64,000 bases of DNA from Rothia kristinae NBRC 15354. GTDB taxonomy: Bacteria > Actinomycetota > Actinomycetes > Actinomycetales > Micrococcaceae. This document shows positions 43,441-54,265 of this stretch, one piece after another (the stretch's first letter is position 1; each line of letters begins with the position of its first letter). The position numbers were made by a program, and so were the translations under genes. The notes under the pieces were generated by a model that was given only the letters and a program-made list of their open reading frames with translations, made no database searches and had not been told where the DNA came from. The stretch covers positions 1 through 64,000 of the forward strand of contig NZ_BCSM01000009.1 of the NCBI RefSeq assembly GCF_001570865.1, in the 5' to 3' direction.

Positions 43441-44022
43441 TCAGCGGGTGGCCTCCAGGAAGCGATAGGGCAGCGCCGCGGGGGACAGGGCGCCGTCGGG
43501 ACCGGCCACCCGGGCCTTCGGGTCGACGCCGGAGCCCAGTTCCCGCACGGACCACTCCGGGCCCAGCTGCGGGGCGCGGGCGTCTCCGGGCACCTCGGCG
43601 TCCAGCTGCGTGACCAGCACCCGGGACACCCGGCCCCCGCGCACCACCGGAAGGTCCTCGGCCCCCAGCGCCCGGTCGTACAGGGACGCCCCGCCGAGCA
43701 GCCAGATCCGCTCCGACCCACTGGGCGCCTCGGCGGCGACCCGCAGGGCCTCGGGCAGATCGCGGACCCACCGGGCGCCGTCGTGCTCCCCGGGGGAGAC
43801 GGTGCGCGAGAGCACGATGTTGGTCCGCCCCGGCAGGGGGCGGAACCGCTGCGGGAAGGACTGCCAGGTGGCCCGGCCCATGATGACCGGATAGCCCATC
43901 GTGCGCTCGCGGAAGAACGCGAAGTCCGCGGGACAGTGCCACGGCATCCCCCCGTCCCGTCCGATCACCTCTCCGGCGGCCTGCGCCCAGATCGCCGCCA
44001 GCTCGGGGCCCACCCCGCTCAT
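43441..44022 (-). CDS. folA: Dihydrofolate reductase
   Basis: Reduces dihydrofolate produced by thymidylate synthase. The 193-residue protein shows [28 protein letters not shown] with Trp and the catalytic Asp, then [12 protein letters not shown], and the NADPH motif LLGGASLYD. An insert of about 20 residues lies near the C-terminus. The ATG overlaps the thyA stop (ATGA), so translation is coupled and the two enzymes are made together. Confidence 0.93.
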   Translation of the reverse strand: MSGVGPELAAIWAQAAGEVIGRDGGMPWHCPADFAFFRERTMGYPVIMGRATWQSFPQRFRPLPGRTNIVLSRTVSPGEHDGARWVRDLPEALRVAAEAPSGSERIWLLGGASLYDRALGAEDLPVVRGGRVSRVLVTQLDAEVPGDARAPQLGPEWSVRELGSGVDPKARVAGPDGALSPAALPYRFLEATR

Positions 44023-44849
44023 ACGGCGATCGGCGCCTTGATCGTCGGGTGCGGGTCGTAGCCCACCAGCTCGAAGTCCTCGTACTCGTAGGCATCCAGG
44101 GAGTCGCGGTGCCGGAACCGCAGCTGAGGGTACGGGCGCGGCTCGCGGCTCAGCTGCTCGGCCACCTGCTCCCGGTGGTTGTCGTAGATGTGGCAGTCCC
44201 CGCCGGACCACACGAACTCCCCGGGCTCCAGACCCACCTGATCGGCGACCAGCAGGGTCAGCAGCGCGTAGGAGGCGATGTTGAACGGCACCCCGAGGAA
44301 CATGTCCGCGGAGCGCTGGTACAGCTGACAGGACAGCCGGTGCGGCGCCCCGGAGGCATCCGGAACCACGTAGAACTGGAACAGCGCGTGGCACGGGGGC
44401 AGGGCCATGTCCTCCACCTCGGCCGGGTTCCACGCGGAGACCACGTGCCGGCGGGAGAACGGGTTCTCCCGGAGGGAGCGGATCACCTGGGCGATCTGGT
44501 CGATGTGCCCGCCCGACGGCGTGGGCCAGGAGCGCCACTGCACCCCGTAGACCGGGCCCAGCTCGCCGTCCTCATCGGCCCACTCGTCCCAGATGCTCAC
44601 CCCGCGCTCCTGCAGCCAGCGCACGTTGGAGGAGCCGCGCAGGAACCACAGCAGCTCCAGGGCCACGGATTTGAAGTGCACCCGCTTGGTGGTCAGCAGC
44701 GGGAAGGACGCGGCCAGGTCGAAGCGCATCTGCCGGCCGAACACCCCGGTGGTCCCGGTGCCGGTGCGGTCCGGACGGTGGGCGCCGTGGGCGAGGATGT
44801 CGCGCAGCAGGTCCTCGTAGGGCGTGGGGATCGACGTCGTCTCAGTCAT
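44019..44849 (-). CDS. thyA: Thymidylate synthase ThyA
   Basis: Methylates dUMP to dTMP using methylene-tetrahydrofolate. The 276-residue protein has [18 protein letters not shown], the active-site cysteine in [11 protein letters not shown] near residue 153, [25 protein letters not shown] and the dUMP-binding [10 protein letters not shown]. It overlaps the upstream Nudix gene by eight bases and folA by four, forming a tight operon. Confidence 0.96.
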   Translation of the reverse strand: MTETTSIPTPYEDLLRDILAHGAHRPDRTGTGTTGVFGRQMRFDLAASFPLLTTKRVHFKSVALELLWFLRGSSNVRWLQERGVSIWDEWADEDGELGPVYGVQWRSWPTPSGGHIDQIAQVIRSLRENPFSRRHVVSAWNPAEVEDMALPPCHALFQFYVVPDASGAPHRLSCQLYQRSADMFLGVPFNIASYALLTLLVADQVGLEPGEFVWSGGDCHIYDNHREQVAEQLSREPRPYPQLRFRHRDSLDAYEYEDFELVGYDPHPTIKAPIAV

Positions 44850-45780
44850 CGCTGGGCTTCACCTGCTCCAGGGAGACGACGCGGCCTCGGTGCTTCCGGC
44901 TCACATTGAGCACGATCATCTCCCCGGGGCTCAGGTACGGGTCCTCGGTGGGCAGCTGGGCGCGCAGCGCCTTGGGCAGGTGCCGATCCACCACGGCCAG
45001 CACCGTGGGCAGCACCGGCCGGTGCGTGCACACCACGGTGGAGGTCCCGGACTCGAACACGGCCTCCATCAGCTTCTCCACCTTCCCCGGTTTGCGGGAG
45101 TGCTCAGCCTCGGTCAGGCGCTTCTTCTCCTTGATCGCCAGGCCCTCGGCCTTCGCGTACCCGGCGACCGTCTGCATGCAGCGCACCCACGGACTGGAGA
45201 TGACCTTCTGCGGCTTCCACGCCGCCAGCAGCTTCCCCACGGCCACCGCCTGGCGCTTGCCGGTCGCGGCCAGGGGCCGATCGCCCTCGGCCCGGGACCA
45301 CGACGAGCGCGGCTTGGCCTTCGCGTGGCGCACCACGATCACGGCGCGGGTGCGCAGGTCCTGCGCCTCGTGCAGGGCCACCAGCCGGTCCAGGGGCTCG
45401 GTGTCCGTGGCGTTGGTCAGCAGGTCCCGGGCCTGCTCCGGGGTGACCCAGCGCAGCTCGTCCACCTCGCCGCCGTCCTGGTGGGCCTGGGCGGAGGCGG
45501 GCACGTGCGCGGCCCAGTAGTGCACGTCCTTGCGGCCCTGCTTGACCTGGTAAGTGGTCACCGCCAGGGGGGCGCCCAGGGTGATGCTCAGGCCCACCTC
45601 CTCGGCGACCTCCCGGATCGCGGTCTGCGGCACGGATTCGCCGTCGTCGCGCTTGCCCTTGGGCCAGGACCAGTCGTCGTACTTGGGGCGGTGGATGATC
45701 AGGACCTCCAGCACGCCCTCGCGCTCGCGCCAGCACAGGGCGCCGGCGGCGACGACGGCGGGGAAAGAGGGCTTGGACAT
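44842..45780 (-). CDS. Nudix hydrolase/histidine phosphatase (MutT1-like)
   Basis: A 312-residue two-domain protein like MutT1 of mycobacteria. Residues 1-135 are a Nudix domain with box [23 protein letters not shown]. Residues 145-312 are a histidine-phosphatase domain with VVRHAKA (RHG motif variant, catalytic His) and CTHRPVLP (second His). MutT1 cleans 8-oxo-dGTP and diadenosine polyphosphates; the same is likely here. The ATG at 45780 is preceded by GAAGGAAG. It lies 96 bp after the polyphosphate kinase gene on the same strand. Confidence 0.9.
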   Translation of the reverse strand: MSKPSFPAVVAAGALCWREREGVLEVLIIHRPKYDDWSWPKGKRDDGESVPQTAIREVAEEVGLSITLGAPLAVTTYQVKQGRKDVHYWAAHVPASAQAHQDGGEVDELRWVTPEQARDLLTNATDTEPLDRLVALHEAQDLRTRAVIVVRHAKAKPRSSWSRAEGDRPLAATGKRQAVAVGKLLAAWKPQKVISSPWVRCMQTVAGYAKAEGLAIKEKKRLTEAEHSRKPGKVEKLMEAVFESGTSTVVCTHRPVLPTVLAVVDRHLPKALRAQLPTEDPYLSPGEMIVLNVSRKHRGRVVSLEQVKPSDD

Positions 45781-45876
45781 GATCGGGGAGCTTCCTTCGG
45801 GTGAGGGGATCGATGACGGCTGCGCGCGCACTGGGGCCCCGACGCGCCGGGGCGGCGGGACCCGCGGGAGGCTGGC

Positions 45877-48800
45877 TCAGCCTCGGGAGGAGGAGCCCTG
45901 CCGGGCCCGGGACTCCAGGTAGTGGCTCTGCACATCCATCAGCGGGCGCCCCTGGGCGTCCAGCGCGTGGCGGGTCCACACGCCGTCGCCGTCCAGGTGC
46001 CAGGTGGAGGTGCGCTCGGAGAGGTAGAGGTCGAACAGGGTCAGCAGGTACTCCACGTGCACCGGGTCCTTGATCCGCACCAGCGCCTCCACGCGCCGAT
46101 CCAGGTTCCGGTGCATCATGTCCGCGGAGCCGATGTAGACCACCGGCTTGCCGCCGTTGGCGAAGGTGAACACCCGCGAGTGCTCCAGGAACCGGCCCAG
46201 CACGGAGCGCACCGTGATGTTCTCGGACAGTCCCGGCACGCCCGGGCGCAGCGCGCAGATCCCGCGCACGACGACGTCCACGCGCACCCCGGCCTGCGAG
46301 GCCCGGTACAGGGAGTCGATGATCGCCTCATCGACCATGGAGTTGCACTTGATCTGGATCTTCGCGGCCAGCCCGGCCCGCTGGTGGGCGATCTCCCGGT
46401 TGATCCGGTCGATCAGGCCCGAGCGCAGCGAGCGCGGGGCCACCAGCAGGGACTTGAAGGTGGTCTTCGGGGCGTACCCGGAGAGCTGGTTGAACAGCCG
46501 GGAGACGTCCTCACCGATCTGCGCATCGCAGGTCAGCAGGCCGAGGTCCTCATAGAACCGGGCGGTGGAGGGGTGGTAGTTGCCGGTGCCGATGTGGCAG
46601 TACCGGCGCAGCCCGTCGGCCTCCCGGCGCACCACCAGGGACAGCTTGCAGTGGGTCTTCAGCCCGACGATGCCGTAGACCACGTGCACCCCGGCCTCCT
46701 CGAGCTTGCGGGCCCAGGAGATGTTGGCCTGCTCGTCGAAGCGCGCCTTGATCTCCACCAGGGCCAGCACCTGCTTGCCGGCCTCCGCGGCCTCGATCAG
46801 GGCGTCCACGATGGGGGAGTCCCCGGAGGTGCGGTACAGGGTCTGCTTGATCGCCATGACGTTCGGGTCCGCCGCGGCCTGCTCCAGGAAGGCCTGGACG
46901 CTGGTGGCGAAGGAGTCGTACGGGTGGTGCAGCAGCACGTCGTGGTCCCGGGTCGCGGCGAACACGTCCGCGGCCTTGGCGGTCTCCGCGGCGTTGAGGA
47001 AGCGGCTGGTGTGGGCCACATAGGTGGGGTAGTGCAGCCGGGGCCGGTTGACCTTGACGATGTTGGACACCCCGCGCAGGTCCAGCGGGGCGGGCAGCTG
47101 GTACACCTCGGACTCGTCGATGCGCAGCTCCGAGACCAGCAGGTCCAGGATCGCGGGGTTGATGGAGTCCTCCACCTCCAGGCGCACGGGCGGGCCGAAG
47201 CGTCGGCGCAGCAGCTCCTTCTCCAGGGCCTTCAGGAGGTTCTCGGCGTCATCCTCCTCGACCTCCAGGTCCTCGTTGCGGGTCACCCGGAACACATGGT
47301 GCTCCACGACCTCCATGCCGGGGAACAGCTGGTCCAGGTGCTGGGCGATGACGGTCTCCAGCGGGATGAACCGGGCCGGGCGGGAGGAGGAGTTGGTGGT
47401 CTTGGGCCCGTCCACGGAGATCATCCGGGTCAGCTGGTCCGGGACCTTGACGCGGGCGAACAGCTCCTTGCCGGTCTGCGGGTTGCGCACGATGACGGCG
47501 AGGTTCAGGGCCAGCCCGGAGATGTACGGGAAGGGGTGGGCCGGGTCCACGGCCAGCGGGGTGAGGATCGGGAAGACCCGCTCCTGGAACTCGGCGGACA
47601 GCCGCTGCCGGGCCTCCTCCTCCAGGTCCTCCCAGCCGACGATGAACAGGTTCTCCTCCTCCAGGCGGGGCAGCACCTGCTCCTGGAAGACCTGCGCGTG
47701 GCGCTGCTGCAGCCGGTGGGCGGATTCGGAGATCTCCTCCATCTGCTCCTCCGGGGTCAGCCCGGCCGCGGAGGGCACGGCGATGCCGGTGGCGATGCGC
47801 CGCTTGAGCCCGGCGACCCGGACCATGAAGAACTCGTCCAGGTTGGAGGCGACGATGGAGAGGAAGTTCAGCCGCTCCAGCAGGTAGAGGTTCGGGTCCT
47901 CGGCCAGCTCCAGCACCCGGGTGTTGAAGTCCAGCCAGGAGGTCTCCCGGTCCAGGAAGCGCTCCGAGCCGAAGTCCCCCTGCAGCAGCGGGGTGGAGAA
48001 GTGCTCGGGCTCGTCGATGCGGTCCCCGCGGGTCTCGGCGCGCTCGATCTTGGCGATGTCGGAGATCTCGGCCGGGCGGGTGAGGTTCGCGCTCGGGGCG
48101 GGGGCGGCGTCGTCCTGCCCGGCGGGCCCGGGGGCGTACATCGTGTCCACGTCCCACGGGACGAAGCCCAGGGAGCGGTACAGGCTCACCGCCGGGGCGT
48201 TGTCCGCGTCCACGTACAGGACGATGGCGGCCAGCGGCTCCTCCTGCGCGTCCTCGCCGGTGCCCAGGCGCGCCAGCCAGTCCATGCCGGCCAAGGTCAG
48301 GGCCTTGCCCAGCCCGGTGCCCTGCGCGTCCGGGGCCACGCCGACGGCGTAGACCTCGCCCTCGCGCGGGCCCTGCTGATCGGTCTCGATCTTGGTCCAG
48401 TGGAAGCCCAGCAGCCCGGAGCCGCCGTCGGCGCCTTCGGAGGTCTCGGCGAGGAAGAAGCCCTCGGGGCGGAACCAGTCCTCGGCGGTGCGGGCGTCCA
48501 GGTCCGCGCGGGTCAGGCGGCCCTGCTCGGGGTGCTCGGCGAAGGCCTGGGCGTTCAGGCGCAGCCAGGCCTCGGCGTCCTCGGGGGTCCAGGTGCGCAG
48601 GTGCACCGGGGCGGCGGGCTCATGGGCGGCGGCCTGCTCGGCGATCGAGCGGCGGGCGGCATCGGTGAGCTCCAGGCGCATCTTCCACAGCTCGCGCACC
48701 GCGTGCAGCCCGAGGTCCTTGGCCAGCTGCACGGCGGCCAGGGGCGCGGAGTACTCCCGGGAGTCCCCGGCCAGCCCCGAGCCGTGCACCCAGGCGCGGT

Positions 48801-49203
48801 AGCGGGGCAGGTCCTCGCCGAGGCCCTCCTCGCCCAGGGCGGTCTCCAGCAGGGCCCGGCCGAGCCCGGCGCCGCGTCGATCGGGGGCGACGACGGCCTC
48901 CAGCGTGCCGGTGGACTCCTCGTCCTGCGGGTCCGGGGCGGTGGCCACGGCCGCGGCGAGCGCCTGCCCGTCCTCCTCGGCGATGACCAGCAGGATCCGC
49001 TCGGCGTCGTCGCGGGCGGCCCGGCGCAGCTGCACGAGGGTCTGCTCGGAGAAGGGGGCGGCGCCGTCGTGCTCGCGGGCCTGCTCGGCCAGGCGCTCGA
49101 CGGCGCGCACGCGCTCGGGAGTCGGGGCGAGGACCGCGGGGTGCGGCTGCCCGCTGGGGGTCTGGGAGGGGTTCTGGGTGTGCAGCTCGGCGGAAGTGGA
49201 CAC
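45877..49203 (-). CDS. mshD-ppk: Mycothiol synthase-polyphosphate kinase fusion
   Basis: A single open frame of 1108 codons covering two enzymes. Residues 1-390 are MshD: two GNAT domains, with [17 protein letters not shown] in the first and [19 protein letters not shown] near residue 286, then [19 protein letters not shown], in the second. MshD acetylates Cys-GlcN-inositol, the last mycothiol step. From about residue 414 ([20 protein letters not shown]) it is polyphosphate kinase 1 with phospho-His in [13 protein letters not shown] near residue 869 and the second His in [14 protein letters not shown] near 1031. The joining linker is about 25 residues with no stop or frameshift. The GTG start at 49203 is uncertain; a TAGACT box lies at 49269 to 49264. 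Confidence 0.9.
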   Translation of the reverse strand: MSTSAELHTQNPSQTPSGQPHPAVLAPTPERVRAVERLAEQAREHDGAAPFSEQTLVQLRRAARDDAERILLVIAEEDGQALAAAVATAPDPQDEESTGTLEAVVAPDRRGAGLGRALLETALGEEGLGEDLPRYRAWVHGSGLAGDSREYSAPLAAVQLAKDLGLHAVRELWKMRLELTDAARRSIAEQAAAHEPAAPVHLRTWTPEDAEAWLRLNAQAFAEHPEQGRLTRADLDARTAEDWFRPEGFFLAETSEGADGGSGLLGFHWTKIETDQQGPREGEVYAVGVAPDAQGTGLGKALTLAGMDWLARLGTGEDAQEEPLAAIVLYVDADNAPAVSLYRSLGFVPWDVDTMYAPGPAGQDDAAPAPSANLTRPAEISDIAKIERAETRGDRIDEPEHFSTPLLQGDFGSERFLDRETSWLDFNTRVLELAEDPNLYLLERLNFLSIVASNLDEFFMVRVAGLKRRIATGIAVPSAAGLTPEEQMEEISESAHRLQQRHAQVFQEQVLPRLEEENLFIVGWEDLEEEARQRLSAEFQERVFPILTPLAVDPAHPFPYISGLALNLAVIVRNPQTGKELFARVKVPDQLTRMISVDGPKTTNSSSRPARFIPLETVIAQHLDQLFPGMEVVEHHVFRVTRNEDLEVEEDDAENLLKALEKELLRRRFGPPVRLEVEDSINPAILDLLVSELRIDESEVYQLPAPLDLRGVSNIVKVNRPRLHYPTYVAHTSRFLNAAETAKAADVFAATRDHDVLLHHPYDSFATSVQAFLEQAAADPNVMAIKQTLYRTSGDSPIVDALIEAAEAGKQVLALVEIKARFDEQANISWARKLEEAGVHVVYGIVGLKTHCKLSLVVRREADGLRRYCHIGTGNYHPSTARFYEDLGLLTCDAQIGEDVSRLFNQLSGYAPKTTFKSLLVAPRSLRSGLIDRINREIAHQRAGLAAKIQIKCNSMVDEAIIDSLYRASQAGVRVDVVVRGICALRPGVPGLSENITVRSVLGRFLEHSRVFTFANGGKPVVYIGSADMMHRNLDRRVEALVRIKDPVHVEYLLTLFDLYLSERTSTWHLDGDGVWTRHALDAQGRPLMDVQSHYLESRARQGSSSRG

Positions 49204-49421
49204 GTGGACGTTCCCGTTTCTCTCGCGGCCAGGATCGCGCCGCGCACGCGCGACGACTGCTCCCAGTCTACTGCCCGCCCGGTGCGACGGCGCAGACGTC
49301 GTTCCGACGGTGCGCGCTCGTCGTCCGGCGGCAATGCGCGGGAAACACGCGGCTCCTAGGCTCGCCATACGCCGCGCCGGACCCGCCCCGGGACGACCTC
49401 CGGCACGAAGAAGGGCCCGCC

Positions 49422-50894
49422 ATGACCGTCACCTCCGCCCGCATCACCCCCGTCTCCGACGCCTGCGGGCAGGCCGATCCCGCGCCCGGTGCGGATCCGG
49501 GCCGGACCTCGGAGATCGACACTCTGGGGATCGACACCCAGGAGATCGCCGCCCAGCATCGGGATCACGTGCTGCAGTCCTGGTCCGTCTCCGGGGGCCC
49601 GGTGCACACCATCACCCGGGCGGAGGGGATCTGGCTGTGGGATGAGACCGGTCGGCGGATCGCGGACATGTCCTCGCTGATGGTCTGCGCCAACCTCGGC
49701 CACGGCCACCCCCGCATCGCCGAGGCGATCGCCGAGCAGGCCCGCCGCTTCTGCTTCATGTCCCCCGCCTTCGCCACCGAGCCCAAGTCTCGGCTGGCCG
49801 CGCGCCTGGTCGCCCTGGCCGGGCGGGAGCACTTCGCCCGGGTGATGTTCACCAACGGCGGGGCGGAGTCCAACGAGCACGCGCTGCGCATCGCCCGCAC
49901 CGTCACGGGCCGGACCAAGGTCTTCTCCAGCTACCGCAGCTACCACGGGGCCACGGCCGGGGCCGCGCAGGCCACCGGGGACTGGCGCCGGCTCGGGGCC
50001 GAGCAGGGCGCGGGCGCGGGCTTCGTGAAGTTCCTGTCCCCGCACCCGTACCAGGACGGCTGGTCCGGCGAGGCTGCGGACGCCGCGGCCACGGAGCGGG
50101 CCCTGGCGGATCTGGAGCGCCAGCTGCGCTTCGAGGGCCCGGAGACGGTCGCCGCGATCATCGTGGAGCCGGTGGTCGGGGCCAACGGCGTCATCATCCC
50201 GCCGGAGGGCTACCTGCCCGGGCTGCGGCGGCTGTGCGACCGGTACGGGATCCTGCTGATCTTCGACGAGGTGATGACCGGCTTCGGGCGCACCGGGACG
50301 ATGTTCGCCTGGCAGGGCTTCGGCGTCGTGCCGGATCTGATGACCTTCGCCAAGGGCGTGGACAACGCGGCGGTGCCGCTGGGCGGGGTGCTGGTCTCCC
50401 GGGAGATCGCCCGGTTCTTCGAGGAGCACCCGCTGCCCGGCGGGCTCACCTACTCCGGGCACACCCTCGCGTGCGCCGCGGCCAACGCGGCCCTGGACGC
50501 CTACGAGCAGTACGGGGTGCTGGAGCACGTGGCGCAGACCGCCCCGGTGCTCGCGGACTTCCTGGACCGGATGGCCCGGGAGCACGAGTGCGTGGGCCAG
50601 GTGCGCCACCTCGGGATGTTCGCCGCGGTGGAGCTGGTCTCGGACCGGGAGGCCCGCACCCCGCTGGTGGGGTACCGGTCTTCGGACCCGGTGATGAAGC
50701 GGATCATCGGTCGGCTGTACGACCGGGGCTTCAGCACCTTCGGGCGGGAGAACACCCTGCACGTCAGTCCGCCCCTGACGATCACCACCCAGGAGCTGGA
50801 GCAGGTCCTGCCGATCCTCGACGAGGTGCTCGGCTGGGTGGACCGCGAGATGCTGCCGGCCCGGCGGGCCGCGGCGAAGGATATGGAGGACTGA
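49422..50894 (+). CDS. Class III pyridoxal-phosphate aminotransferase
   Basis: A 490-residue omega-aminotransferase. It has [18 protein letters not shown], the acidic PLP contact [15 protein letters not shown] and the Schiff-base lysine in [15 protein letters not shown]. The closest named relatives by pattern are taurine- or beta-alanine-pyruvate aminotransferases, but the amine donor is unknown. The first 35 residues are extra. The start has a GAAGAAGG site, and a TAGGCT box lies at 49356-49361. Divergent from the mshD-ppk gene. Confidence 0.88.
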   Translation: MTVTSARITPVSDACGQADPAPGADPGRTSEIDTLGIDTQEIAAQHRDHVLQSWSVSGGPVHTITRAEGIWLWDETGRRIADMSSLMVCANLGHGHPRIAEAIAEQARRFCFMSPAFATEPKSRLAARLVALAGREHFARVMFTNGGAESNEHALRIARTVTGRTKVFSSYRSYHGATAGAAQATGDWRRLGAEQGAGAGFVKFLSPHPYQDGWSGEAADAAATERALADLERQLRFEGPETVAAIIVEPVVGANGVIIPPEGYLPGLRRLCDRYGILLIFDEVMTGFGRTGTMFAWQGFGVVPDLMTFAKGVDNAAVPLGGVLVSREIARFFEEHPLPGGLTYSGHTLACAAANAALDAYEQYGVLEHVAQTAPVLADFLDRMAREHECVGQVRHLGMFAAVELVSDREARTPLVGYRSSDPVMKRIIGRLYDRGFSTFGRENTLHVSPPLTITTQELEQVLPILDEVLGWVDREMLPARRAAAKDMED

Positions 50895-50955
50895 GCCGTG
50901 CCGGGCCGCGGGACGGGGCTGGGCGGATGCCGCGCCGTGGGCTATCTTCTGTGAT

Positions 50956-51759
50956 ATGGCTCGCAGACTCTTCTCGGACATCTCCCCGCTGACGTATCAG
51001 ATCGCGATCCAGCGGCAGCGCCTGCAGCGGCACCTGGCCGACCTGCCGCGGCGTCGGAGCTTCGCCGCGCCGCGCAGCGCCGAGGATCTGCCGACGCGGA
51101 TCTACGGGCACAACTCGCTGATCCGGCGTCGCCTGGGCAGCACGGAGCAGCACCTGCAGGAGGGCAAGGCCCGGTCCCTGGCCATCGCCGCCCCCCTGGT
51201 GGACGGGATCCTGATCCGGCCGGGGCAGACCTTCTCCTTCTGGCGGCTGGTGGGCAACCCCACCGCCGCCCGCGGCTTCCAGCCCGGGGTGGTCATCCAG
51301 GGGGACCACGCGGAGTCGGGCATCGGCGGCGGGATGTGCCAGTTCACCAACCTGCTGCACTGGATGGCGCTGCACTCCGAGCTGACCATCACCGAGCACC
51401 ACCACCACTCCGGGCTGGACCTGTTCCCGGACTTCAAGCGCCAGATCCCCTACGGCACCGGGACCTCGATCATCTACAACTTCCTGGATTATCGGGTGCA
51501 CAACGGCACGGACCGCACCCACCAGTTCCGGGTCGCCGTGGACGGGGAGCACCTGCGGGGCCAGCTGCGCGCGGAGCGGCCGGGGGAGTTCAAATACCAC
51601 ATCCTCGAGGAGGACGCGTACTTCTACGAGGACGCCGACGACGCCGGGGCCGCCCAGGTGCGTCGGCACAACGTCATCGTGCGCGAGACCCGCAGCCGAC
51701 GCACCGGGGACACCATCGGGCGCGAGCGCCTCCTGGAGAACGACGCCCTGGTGTGCTAA
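50956..51759 (+). CDS. VanW family protein
   Basis: A 267-residue protein with the VanW-type sequence GQTFSFWRLVGNPTAARGFQPGVVI, GIGGGMCQFTNLLHWMALHS and HHHHSGLDLFPDF. The role of VanW is not known, although it occurs in some glycopeptide resistance clusters; nothing here suggests resistance. No signal peptide is visible. It is leaderless: TATCTT at 50943-50948 lies seven bases before the ATG. Confidence 0.88.
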   Translation: MARRLFSDISPLTYQIAIQRQRLQRHLADLPRRRSFAAPRSAEDLPTRIYGHNSLIRRRLGSTEQHLQEGKARSLAIAAPLVDGILIRPGQTFSFWRLVGNPTAARGFQPGVVIQGDHAESGIGGGMCQFTNLLHWMALHSELTITEHHHHSGLDLFPDFKRQIPYGTGTSIIYNFLDYRVHNGTDRTHQFRVAVDGEHLRGQLRAERPGEFKYHILEEDAYFYEDADDAGAAQVRRHNVIVRETRSRRTGDTIGRERLLENDALVC

Positions 51760-51823
51760 GACCGCGAGCTGGTGCGCGGGACCATCCTGGCCGCCAAACC
51801 CGGGGCCGCGAGCGGCTGAGCCG

Positions 51824-52510
51824 TCAGCCCTTCGGCGCGTGCATCGAGTAGCCGACGTTGCGCACCGTGGTGATCATCTGCTCGTGATCCGCCCCGAGCT
51901 TGGCCCGCAGGCGCCGGATGTGCACATCCACGGTGCGCGTGCCGCCGTAGTAGTCGTAGCCCCACACCTCGCTGAGCAGCTGGGCGCGGGTGAACACGTG
52001 CCCGGGGTTCTGCGCGAGGAACTTCAGCAGCTCGAACTCCTTGTACGTCAGGTTCAGCGGCTGCCCGTCGATCCGGGCGCTGTAGCCCGCCTCGTCCACG
52101 ACGACTGCCCCGCACCGGATCAGCTCCGCGGCGGGAGCGGGGGCGGGGGTGGGGCTGCGACGGGCGCCCAGCAGGAGGCGCAGCCGCGCCTCGGCCTCGG
52201 CCGGGCCGGCGTCGGGCAGCAGGAAGTCGTCCACGGGCCACTCGGGGGTCACCGCGCTGAGCGTGCCCTCCGTGAGCACCGCCAGGATCGGCAGCTCGGG
52301 GGCCTGGGCGCGCAGCAGCCGGGCGGCGTTGCGCGCCTGCAGCACCTGCGCGCGGGCATCCAGCAGCAGCAGGTCCGGGCCGTGGCGTCGGATGGAGTCC
52401 AGGCTCGTCCCCAGGCCCACGCGGTGCACGTCATGGGCGAGCAGCTCCAGGGCGGGCAGGGCCGCCGCGGCCTGCTCGGCGGTGTCGCTGAGGACGAGGA
52501 TCTGGGACAC
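51824..52510 (-). CDS. glnR: GlnR-type nitrogen regulator (orphan response regulator)
   Basis: A 228-residue OmpR-type regulator that looks like actinobacterial GlnR over its whole length (LLLLDARAQ with D51, LTEGTLSAVTPEWPVDDFLLPDAGPAEAEARLRL, and the winged helix YKEFELLKFLAQNPGHVFTRAQLL). GlnR activates and represses nitrogen genes and has no partner kinase; its receiver is not conventionally phosphorylated. The GTG at 52510 has a GGAAG site. A TATACT box at 52573 to 52568 gives a leader of about 50 bases. No nitrogen gene is next to it. Confidence 0.88.
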   Translation of the reverse strand: MSQILVLSDTAEQAAAALPALELLAHDVHRVGLGTSLDSIRRHGPDLLLLDARAQVLQARNAARLLRAQAPELPILAVLTEGTLSAVTPEWPVDDFLLPDAGPAEAEARLRLLLGARRSPTPAPAPAAELIRCGAVVVDEAGYSARIDGQPLNLTYKEFELLKFLAQNPGHVFTRAQLLSEVWGYDYYGGTRTVDVHIRRLRAKLGADHEQMITTVRNVGYSMHAPKG

Positions 52511-52720
52511 GGAGGCTTCCTTCCCTCGGTCACGGGTGCGGGATGCGACCGCGTCTGTGCGGACGAGCACAGTATAGGCCGATGGCGCGGGGACCCGGCG
52601 CGCCCCCGACGTCGGCCACGGCGCCCGGTAGACTCGGCACCGTCCGCCCTCGGGCGCCGCCAGGCCCGTGCCGGCCCCGCGCCGTCGCCCGCCCCGATCG
52701 ACTCAGGAGGCCCGCCCGCC

Positions 52721-53410
52721 GTGACCCCGTCAGCGACTCCCACCCGCGGTGAGCGGCTGCGCAGCGCCGGGCGCTCCGGCCCCTCCCGCTACCGGCTCGT
52801 CGCCGGATCCGCCGTCCTGGGCCTGGCCGTCTCCCTGCTGTGCGCGGTGTGGGCCCCGCAGGCCTCCGCGGTGGCCACCGTCGTGATGGTCCTGGTCATC
52901 GCGTGGGGGTGGCCGGCAGCCTCCGGGGTGGCCCAGCAGCGCGGCGGGGAGGTGGTGCCGGTGCACACCGGGATCATCGGCGCCAGCGGCTTGGCGGCCT
53001 GCGCGGTCGTGCTGCTGACGGCCTCGGCCTCGCTGGTGACGCTGCTGCCGGCCGTCGTCGCCGTGGGGGTGCTGGCCTGCTTCATCGGGGAGCTGGTGCG
53101 CGGGGAGGGGGCGCCCGCCCGGCTGGAGTCCGTGATCTCCGCGGTGACCGGGGTGCTGGCCGCGGTCAGCTCCGCCGGGTGGATCGCGATGGCCCTGGTG
53201 CACGAGCAGACCCGGGCCGGGTGGGCCGTGTGGGTCTGCGGCGCGGTGATCGCGGTGCTGATCGCCGGGGTCGGCGTCCGGCTGATCGCGGCGGGGCCTG
53301 CGGATGGCCCGCGGCGCGGGGCCGTGACCCTCGGGCTGGTGCCGGTCGCGTTCTTCGGGATCCTGGGCTGCGCCGGAACCTTCCTGCTGCTGCGCGTGGT
53401 AGCTTGGTGA
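52721..53410 (+). CDS. Six-segment membrane protein, function unknown
   Basis: A 229-residue hydrophobic protein with about six membrane segments and a basic N-terminal tail of 25 residues. I recognise no family. The GTG start has CAGGAGG ten bases upstream, and a TAGACT promoter box lies at 52629-52634. It is directly followed by a 36-residue single-span protein (3-bp gap), which may be its partner. Divergent from glnR. Confidence 0.7.
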   Translation: MTPSATPTRGERLRSAGRSGPSRYRLVAGSAVLGLAVSLLCAVWAPQASAVATVVMVLVIAWGWPAASGVAQQRGGEVVPVHTGIIGASGLAACAVVLLTASASLVTLLPAVVAVGVLACFIGELVRGEGAPARLESVISAVTGVLAAVSSAGWIAMALVHEQTRAGWAVWVCGAVIAVLIAGVGVRLIAAGPADGPRRGAVTLGLVPVAFFGILGCAGTFLLLRVVAW

Positions 53411-53412
53411 CC

Positions 53413-53523
53413 ATGATCATGGCACTCGAGATCTTCTTCCTGTCCCTGCTGGGCCTGGCCTCCCTGGGCATCGCGGGCTCCGCGGTCCTCGTGGTGGCCC
53501 GGCTGTTCAAGGGCCAGAAGTGA
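53413..53523 (+). CDS. 36-residue single-span membrane protein
   Basis: A tiny protein, MIMALEIFFLSLLGLASLGI at the start, then AVLVVARLFKGQK. One membrane helix with positive residues at the C-terminus. It starts two bases after the stop of the six-segment protein, with GGTGA overlapping that stop as ribosome site, so the two are coupled. Third codon positions are nearly all G or C, as in real genes of this DNA. A strong hairpin follows it. Confidence 0.6.
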   Translation: MIMALEIFFLSLLGLASLGIAGSAVLVVARLFKGQK

Positions 53524-53552
53524 CCCATCGACGCTGACCGCCGCGGCGGTCG

Positions 53553-53594
53553 CGCGAACGGGCCCCGGGCACTGCCGCCCGGGGCCCGTTCGCG
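53553..53594 (+). terminator. Strong hairpin after the membrane gene pair
   Basis: An 18-bp perfect stem, CGCGAACGGGCCCCGGGC with its complement, closes a six-base loop. No T tract follows. Confidence 0.7.
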
Positions 53595-53644
53595 TCCGAG
53601 GGAAAGCCCGCGCGGGCCTGAGGCTGCGCGCCTAGGATGGGGCC

Positions 53645-54265
53645 ATGGCTATCGAGATCCCCTCAGACATGACTCCCGAGCTCGTCCCCTTCGCCTGGCT
53701 GCTCGGCCAGTGGGAGGGCGTGGGCGTGCTCGGCTACGGCCAGGACGTCCCCGATCGGCAGTTCGGGCAGATCGTCTCCTTCACCCAGTCCGGCCTGCCG
53801 TTCATCGAGTACCGCGCCGAGTCCTACCTGCTGGACGAGGAGGGGCAGCGCACCCGCCCCATCAGCGTGGAGACCGGCTTCTGGCAGCTGGGCCGGAAGC
53901 TGCAGGAGGGCGACCTCGGCCCCGGGCTCATCCCCGGCGCGGCCGAACCGACTCTGGCCACCGCCGCGGACGTGGAGAGGCTGCGCCGAGAGGAGGGCGG
54001 CTTCGAGATCACCGCGAACATCAACCACCCCGGCGGGGTCAGCGAGCTGTACGTGGGCGTCATCGACGGGCCCCGCATCCAGATGGCCACCGACGCCGTG
54101 ATGCGGGCCGAGGGAGCCAAGGAGTACACCGCCGCCTCCCGGATGTACGGGCTGGTCAACGGCGAGCTGATGTGGGCCTGGGACATGGCCGCCCTCGGGC
54201 ACGAGATGGCCTCCCACGCCTCCGCGCGCCTGCGCCGCACGGACGCGGCCGAGGTGGTGCGGTGA
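53645..54265 (+). CDS. Nitrobindin-like haem beta-barrel protein
   Basis: A 206-residue protein of the FABP-like/nitrobindin family. It has the N-terminal GQWEGVG (GxWxGxG, residues 21-27), the middle TGFWQL and the C-terminal MASHASARLRR, where H191 would be the haem ligand. Such proteins bind ferric haem and detoxify peroxynitrite. It is leaderless: TAGGAT at 53633-53638 lies six bases before the ATG. It overlaps ygfZ in the GTGA manner. Confidence 0.88.
   Translation: MAIEIPSDMTPELVPFAWLLGQWEGVGVLGYGQDVPDRQFGQIVSFTQSGLPFIEYRAESYLLDEEGQRTRPISVETGFWQLGRKLQEGDLGPGLIPGAAEPTLATAADVERLRREEGGFEITANINHPGGVSELYVGVIDGPRIQMATDAVMRAEGAKEYTAASRMYGLVNGELMWAWDMAALGHEMASHASARLRRTDAAEVVR

Noticed and set aside
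45922-49359. Long open frame of 1145 codons on the + strand
   Set aside because: It is the mirror frame of mshD-ppk. The minus-strand frame has complete enzyme motifs, while this one is a Gly/His/Val/Gln-rich translation with no motif.
50956-51759. Vancomycin resistance cluster
   Set aside because: VanW occurs alone, without the ligase, dehydrogenase, dipeptidase or sensor genes needed for resistance.
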